The position numbers and the translations under genes were made by a program. From DASYTH01 sp035762905 (GTDB taxonomy: Bacteria; Actinomycetota; Actinomycetes; Mycobacteriales; Pseudonocardiaceae), in assembly GCF_035762905.1 (NCBI RefSeq), contig NZ_DASUCC010000032.1, positions 1 through 64,000 of the forward strand: a stretch of DNA of 64,000 nucleotides. Reading direction: 5' to 3'. Shown here one piece after another: positions 57,005-64,000 of this stretch (positions within the stretch are counted from its first letter, which is position 1; each line of letters begins with the position of its first letter). Below the pieces are notes generated by a model that had not been told where the DNA came from, ran no database searches, and saw only the letters and a list, made by a program, of their open reading frames with translations.

Positions 57005-57993
57005 GGCGTGGTCTTGCCGGCGACCGGGAGCACCACGCCGATCTTCTCCGCCTCGCTCGGCGCCACCGCGACGGCCAACTCGTCCCACACGCCGTAGCGC
57101 GGGCTCAACCGCAGGCCGAGCTCGCCGGCCAGCGGGGTGAGCAGTTGGGTGCCGATCGACTCGGCCCAGACCGGGTCCACTTCGGACACCGCGGCGGCCT
57201 GGTCCTCCGGCAGCGTCGCGTTCTCCGAGCGATCTTTGATGTAGGCGACCAGCCAGCCGGTGCCGGCCTGCTCGCCGGCCGCGAACGGGAACGCCACCAC
57301 GTTGCCGGCCTCGACGCTGAACAGCGGGCTGAGCACGACCTGACCCTGGTACTGGGCGTAGATCTGGTAGGTGTTGACCGGGTTGAACTCCTGGTTCAGC
57401 GAGGGGTTGACCTCCTGGCTGGCCGAGCCCTGGAGGACCTCGGCCATCTGCTCCGGCGCCACGGCGGCCATCCGCTCCGCCAGCTCGACGGCCGTGGACT
57501 TGGCGTTGGTCTGCGACACCACGGTCGCCCCGTCCCAGGTGACCTGGAGCCGGTCCAGGTACTTGGCGCCGAACTTCTGGGTGAGCAGCCGGTCCCGGGC
57601 GACGTCCCGCCGGTCGAACGCGGCCTCGATGGACTTCTGCACCGGATCCTCGGACGGCGTGACCCGGCCGAGGAAGTCGTCGACCTCCCGTTCGGACACC
57701 GTGAGGTTCTCCTGCCGGGCCGCCTCGGCGATCAGCTCGTGCCGGACGACCTGGGTCACGATGCCGCGCGAGACCAGGTCCAGCTTGTGCGTCTTGGCCA
57801 GTTCCTTGGCCGCGGGCTCGGTCTCCAGCGACCGGTTGAGCCGGGCCTGCACGTCGTCGACCGAGACCACCCGGTCATCGGTGATGATGGCGGAGTTCGC
57901 CTCCCTCGGCTCCGATCCGCACGCCGCGGTCAGCATGCCCAGGGTGGCGAGGACGGCGATCAGCATGGCCGGACGGCGGCGCATCGCACTCAT
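57001..57993 (-). CDS. SurA N-terminal domain lipoprotein (foldase-like)
   Basis: 330 residues from the ATG at 57993 (a GTG one codon earlier is possible). Lipobox LGMLTAAC gives a lipid-anchored exported protein. A SurA_N-like helical segment follows (DDVQARLNRSLETEP; LIAEAARQENLTVSEREVDDFL). There is no clear PPIase domain; the C-terminal half is unassigned. It may be a chaperone for exported proteins. It is co-translated with mazG through a four-base overlap and begins 30 bases after mfd ends. Confidence 0.82.
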   Translation of the reverse strand: MSAMRRRPAMLIAVLATLGMLTAACGSEPREANSAIITDDRVVSVDDVQARLNRSLETEPAAKELAKTHKLDLVSRGIVTQVVRHELIAEAARQENLTVSEREVDDFLGRVTPSEDPVQKSIEAAFDRRDVARDRLLTQKFGAKYLDRLQVTWDGATVVSQTNAKSTAVELAERMAAVAPEQMAEVLQGSASQEVNPSLNQEFNPVNTYQIYAQYQGQVVLSPLFSVEAGNVVAFPFAAGEQAGTGWLVAYIKDRSENATLPEDQAAAVSEVDPVWAESIGTQLLTPLAGELGLRLSPRYGVWDELAVAVAPSEAEKIGVVLPVAGKTTP

Positions 57994-58023
57994 CACACCG
58001 CGTACTTTCTCATATCGCGCTGA

Positions 58024-61575
<3,552 letters not shown>

Positions 61576-61675
61576 GTGTCATCCCCTCGAAACAGACGCG
61601 AACACACCCCTGCCCGGGACGAGCCCTCGGCAAGGGGTTCTCGGCATCCAGCCTACGACGTGGGTCGGACAGTCC

Positions 61676-62005
61676 TCAGGGCTTGGCCACGGTGAGCAAC
61701 ACGACAGAGGGCTCGAGGGCGGTCACCGAGTGGCGGTCGGCCGGGATGTCGAGCAGGTCGCCGGTGCGGCAGTCCCAGCTGTCCTTTCCGGCGGTGAGCC
61801 GGATCCGGCCCTGCAGCACGTGCAGCGTGGCCTCGCCGGGGCTGAGGTGATCGCCCATCACGGCCCCCTGGACGAGTGCGATCACGCTCTGCCGCAGCAC
61901 GCGCTCGTGGCCGCCGTACACCGTCTTGGCGCTGCGCTGGTTGGAGTTCTCCATGGCGTGCTTCATCTGCTCGCGGGCAACGGCGTCCAACGACAGTTTG
62001 CGCAT
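61676..62005 (-). CDS. Small cupin-domain protein
   Basis: 109 residues. A single cupin barrel: GDHLSPGEATLHVLQGRIRL and CRTGDLLDIPADRHSVTALE, with histidines of the two cupin motifs, and a C-terminal strand VVLLTVAKP. An N-terminal helix (AREQMKHAMENSNQRSAKTV) precedes it. Similar stand-alone cupins bind a metal and have unknown roles. It lies between mfd and the hydratase gene on the same strand. Confidence 0.88.
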   Translation of the reverse strand: MRKLSLDAVAREQMKHAMENSNQRSAKTVYGGHERVLRQSVIALVQGAVMGDHLSPGEATLHVLQGRIRLTAGKDSWDCRTGDLLDIPADRHSVTALEPSVVLLTVAKP

Positions 62006-62045
62006 GACGCCCAGCTTCCCCTAGTGCCGTCGATCACGCCACGGG

Positions 62046-62813
62046 TCAGAACCGGGGCGGGCGCTTGTCCAGGAACGCCTGCACCCCTTCGGCGTAGTCG
62101 CGGCTGGCCACGGACAGCGCGTACAGCATGTGCACCGCTTCGTCGTCCTCGGTCTGCCCGGCGACCAGCCGGCTCACGATCGTCTTGGCGCCCCGGACCG
62201 AGATCTGGGCGCGCTCGGCGATGGTGCGGGCCAGGTTCCCGGCTTTGTCGAGTAGCCGGTCCGCCGGGTGCAGCTCGTTGACCAGCCCGATCCGCAGCGC
62301 GGTGGCCGCGTCCAGGAGGTCGCCGGTGAACAGGATCTGCTTGGCCCAGGCCGCCCCGACCGCGTCGACGAGCTGCTTGGTGGAGGTGAGGTGGTAGACG
62401 ATGCCGAGCTTGGCCGGCGTGATCCCGAACGTGGCGTCGTCCGCCGCGATCCGGATGTCACAGGCCAGCGCGATCTCGCAGCCGCCGCCGATGCAGTTGC
62501 CGGTGATCGCCGCGATGGTCGGCTTGGCAGCGGTGGCGATCGCCCGCTCGGCCGCGTGCACCGCCGCGCTGTACCGGCTCGCTCCCTCGGCGTCCTTGCG
62601 AAGCGTGCCGAACTCGGCGATGTCCGCCCCCGCCGAGAAGTGCTCGTTGCCCCGGATCAGCAGTACCCGGACCGCGTCCTCGGCCTCGACCTTGCCGAGC
62701 AGTCCGGGTACCGCCGACCACATCTCGTAGCTCATCGCGTTGCGCTTGGCCGGCCGGTCGATGGTCAGCGTGGCCAACGCCCCGTCGAACTCCAGCCGCA
62801 GATACTCGGTCAC
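62046..62813 (-). CDS. Enoyl-CoA hydratase/isomerase family protein
   Basis: 255 residues. Crotonase-fold motifs are ATLTIDRPAKRNAMSYEMW, HFSAGADIAEF (oxyanion hole 1) and ITGNCIGGGCEIALACDIRIAA (oxyanion hole 2). One of the usual catalytic glutamates may be replaced: the second glutamate position reads TPAKLGIVYH. It may therefore not be a classical hydratase. It acts on an acyl-CoA thioester in an unknown pathway, 40 bases upstream of the cupin gene. Confidence 0.88.
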   Translation of the reverse strand: MTEYLRLEFDGALATLTIDRPAKRNAMSYEMWSAVPGLLGKVEAEDAVRVLLIRGNEHFSAGADIAEFGTLRKDAEGASRYSAAVHAAERAIATAAKPTIAAITGNCIGGGCEIALACDIRIAADDATFGITPAKLGIVYHLTSTKQLVDAVGAAWAKQILFTGDLLDAATALRIGLVNELHPADRLLDKAGNLARTIAERAQISVRGAKTIVSRLVAGQTEDDEAVHMLYALSVASRDYAEGVQAFLDKRPPRF

Positions 62814-62854
62814 CTCTTCACGGTAGCCCCGCGGTTCGGTGCGGAGTGGATGGT

Positions 62855-64000
62855 TCAGCAGCTGATGGCGCCGTCGCCGGTGTCGACGAGGCAGGTGTCG
62901 CTGCCAAGGCCGCCGTCGGCGGTGTCGTTGCCGACGCCGTCCTGCACGTCGATGCTGTCGTTGCCGGTGCCGCCGCTCAGGGTGTCGGCGCCGTCATGGT
63001 CGACCAGGGTGTCGTCGCCGTTCTGGCCGTCGAGGAGGTCGGTGCCCGGGCCACCGTCGATGTAGTCGGAGCCGTTGTCGAACAGGTGCAGCAGGGCGCC
63101 GAGCAGCGTCTCGCCGTCGTTGTCGTCGTTGCCGCCCTGCCCGTAGATGGTGTCGTTGCCGTTGCCACCGCCCACCGCGTCATCGCCGTCCCCGGCGTAG
63201 ATGGTGTCGTTGCCGCTGCCGCCGTCGATGGTGTCGGCGCCGCCCAGCCCGCAGATCACGTCGTTGCCGCTGGTGCCAGTGAGCGTGTTGGCACCCGAGG
63301 TGCCGATGATCGTGCACCCCAGCGCGTTGTTCACCGTGGTCGACTCCGCATCGGAGTTGTTACCCGACACCGGATCGGACTCATTCGCCGACACCGTGCT
63401 GCTGGCGGTGATCGTCCCGGTCGCCGACGGCGTCACCGAGATCACCACCGAAGCCCCACCCGAAGCGGCGATACTGCCCAACGAACACGACACCGGCGCG
63501 GTACCCGAACACGACCCCTGCGACGGGGTCGCCGAGTTGACCGTCCACGCCGCTCCGGACGCTCCGGACAGGCTGGTGGACACCGACACACCGGTCGCCC
63601 CATTCGGTCCGCCGTTGGCCACGCTCACCGTGTAGGTGTACGGCGAACCACCCACCGACACCGGATCGGCCGAATCGCCCACCGACACCGACACATCCGC
63701 ACCCGGAGTCGTCGCGTCGACATCGAGAGCCAGATCGCCGCTAAAGGGGCCGGTGAGGTTGCTGCCGCCGACCAGGATCCAGTACGTAGTGGACGAACTT
63801 GCCGTGAACCCCAGCGACGAGGTGGCGCCCGGACCGGAGTCGTCGTCGCAGGAAACCTGGGACAGGGAACCGAGGCTGACTCCGGTCCACACGGCCAGCA
63901 CCGTGTCGAAGTTCGACCCGGCCGTGCTGGCGGTGACCTCGGTGCCGGCGCTGATGGTCAGGCCATACCAGACCGTCCGGCCGTAGCCATCAACAGGATC
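62855..64000 (-). CDS. Secreted RTX-repeat (calcium-binding) protein, 3' part
   Basis: The frame is open to the window edge (its first visible residues are DPVDGYGRTVWYGLTISAG), so the N-terminus lies beyond. The 381 visible residues hold a PPC-like beta domain (AGSNFDTVLAVWTG; YWILVGGSNLTGPFSGDL), a DUF11/CARDB-like repeat (YTYTVSVANGGPNGATGVSV) and then about eight GGxGxDxI-type nonapeptides (CGLGGADTIDGGSGNDTIY onward). RTX repeats bind calcium and fold after export. Ends CLVDTGDGAISC. Probably surface or extracellular. A GTG at 63901 exists but is internal. Confidence 0.85.
   Translation of the reverse strand, partial: DPVDGYGRTVWYGLTISAGTEVTASTAGSNFDTVLAVWTGVSLGSLSQVSCDDDSGPGATSSLGFTASSSTTYWILVGGSNLTGPFSGDLALDVDATTPGADVSVSVGDSADPVSVGGSPYTYTVSVANGGPNGATGVSVSTSLSGASGAAWTVNSATPSQGSCSGTAPVSCSLGSIAASGGASVVISVTPSATGTITASSTVSANESDPVSGNNSDAESTTVNNALGCTIIGTSGANTLTGTSGNDVICGLGGADTIDGGSGNDTIYAGDGDDAVGGGNGNDTIYGQGGNDDNDGETLLGALLHLFDNGSDYIDGGPGTDLLDGQNGDDTLVDHDGADTLSGGTGNDSIDVQDGVGNDTADGGLGSDTCLVDTGDGAISC

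Overview
This window is a chromosomal segment of a high-GC actinobacterium, most likely of the order Pseudonocardiales. That placement is an inference. It rests on the very high third-position GC, GTG starts, a complete 14-gene NDH-1 operon next to a polyprenyl diphosphate synthase and KorB, and a ppx-DUF501-ftsB-eno-mazG-mfd neighbourhood like that of mycobacteria. Nearly all genes are recognisable core functions. Many neighbours overlap by 1-8 bases (ATGA, GTGA, TGATG), which indicates tightly coupled operons.

Layout. (1) 0-3.2 kb: the 3' end of korB on the plus strand meets, tail to tail, a membrane-anchored proline-rich protein and a polyprenyl diphosphate synthase. (2) 3.3-19.4 kb: nuoA to nuoN on the minus strand, preceded by two perfect TGTGA-N6-TCACA (Crp/GlxR-type) sites. 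NDH-1 reduces menaquinone, and the polyprenyl synthase downstream plausibly makes its side chain. (3) 19.6-28.7 kb: Bax-inhibitor-1-like membrane protein, secreted NodB-like deacetylase, acyl reductase/SDR fusion, VOC protein, DivIVA-like coiled-coil protein, alpha/beta hydrolase and a CtpE-type P-ATPase. (4) 28.8-34.5 kb: an odd class I tRNA with a UAA anticodon, a type II NADH dehydrogenase, and a DUF4129-MoxR-DUF58 operon. (5) 34.5-39.7 kb: a methyltransferase and then an accessory stretch with four broken genes (a frameshifted gene, an internally deleted NADAR gene, and remnants of an alpha/beta hydrolase and an NYN protein) among intact orphan genes. (6) 39.8-43.9 kb: family 5 uracil-DNA glycosylase, S10 carboxypeptidase and secreted S8 protease. 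(7) 43.9-49.8 kb: a five-gene oligopeptide-type ABC importer. (8) 49.9-61.6 kb: ppx, two paralogous lytic transglycosylases, DUF501, FtsB-like, eno, TPR, mazG, SurA-like lipoprotein and mfd. (9) 61.7-64 kb: cupin, enoyl-CoA hydratase and the 3' part of a secreted RTX-repeat protein.

The most unusual structure is a roughly 100-bp repeat found twice, between nuoD and nuoE and between the two ATPase genes of the peptide importer. Each copy encodes a 32-33 residue micropeptide (22 of 32 residues identical) with its own Shine-Dalgarno. Its start overlaps the stop of the upstream gene and its stop overlaps the start of the downstream gene. A 12-bp core recurs inside each copy at the same spacings. 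It looks like a mobile, in-frame, translationally coupled intercistronic module.
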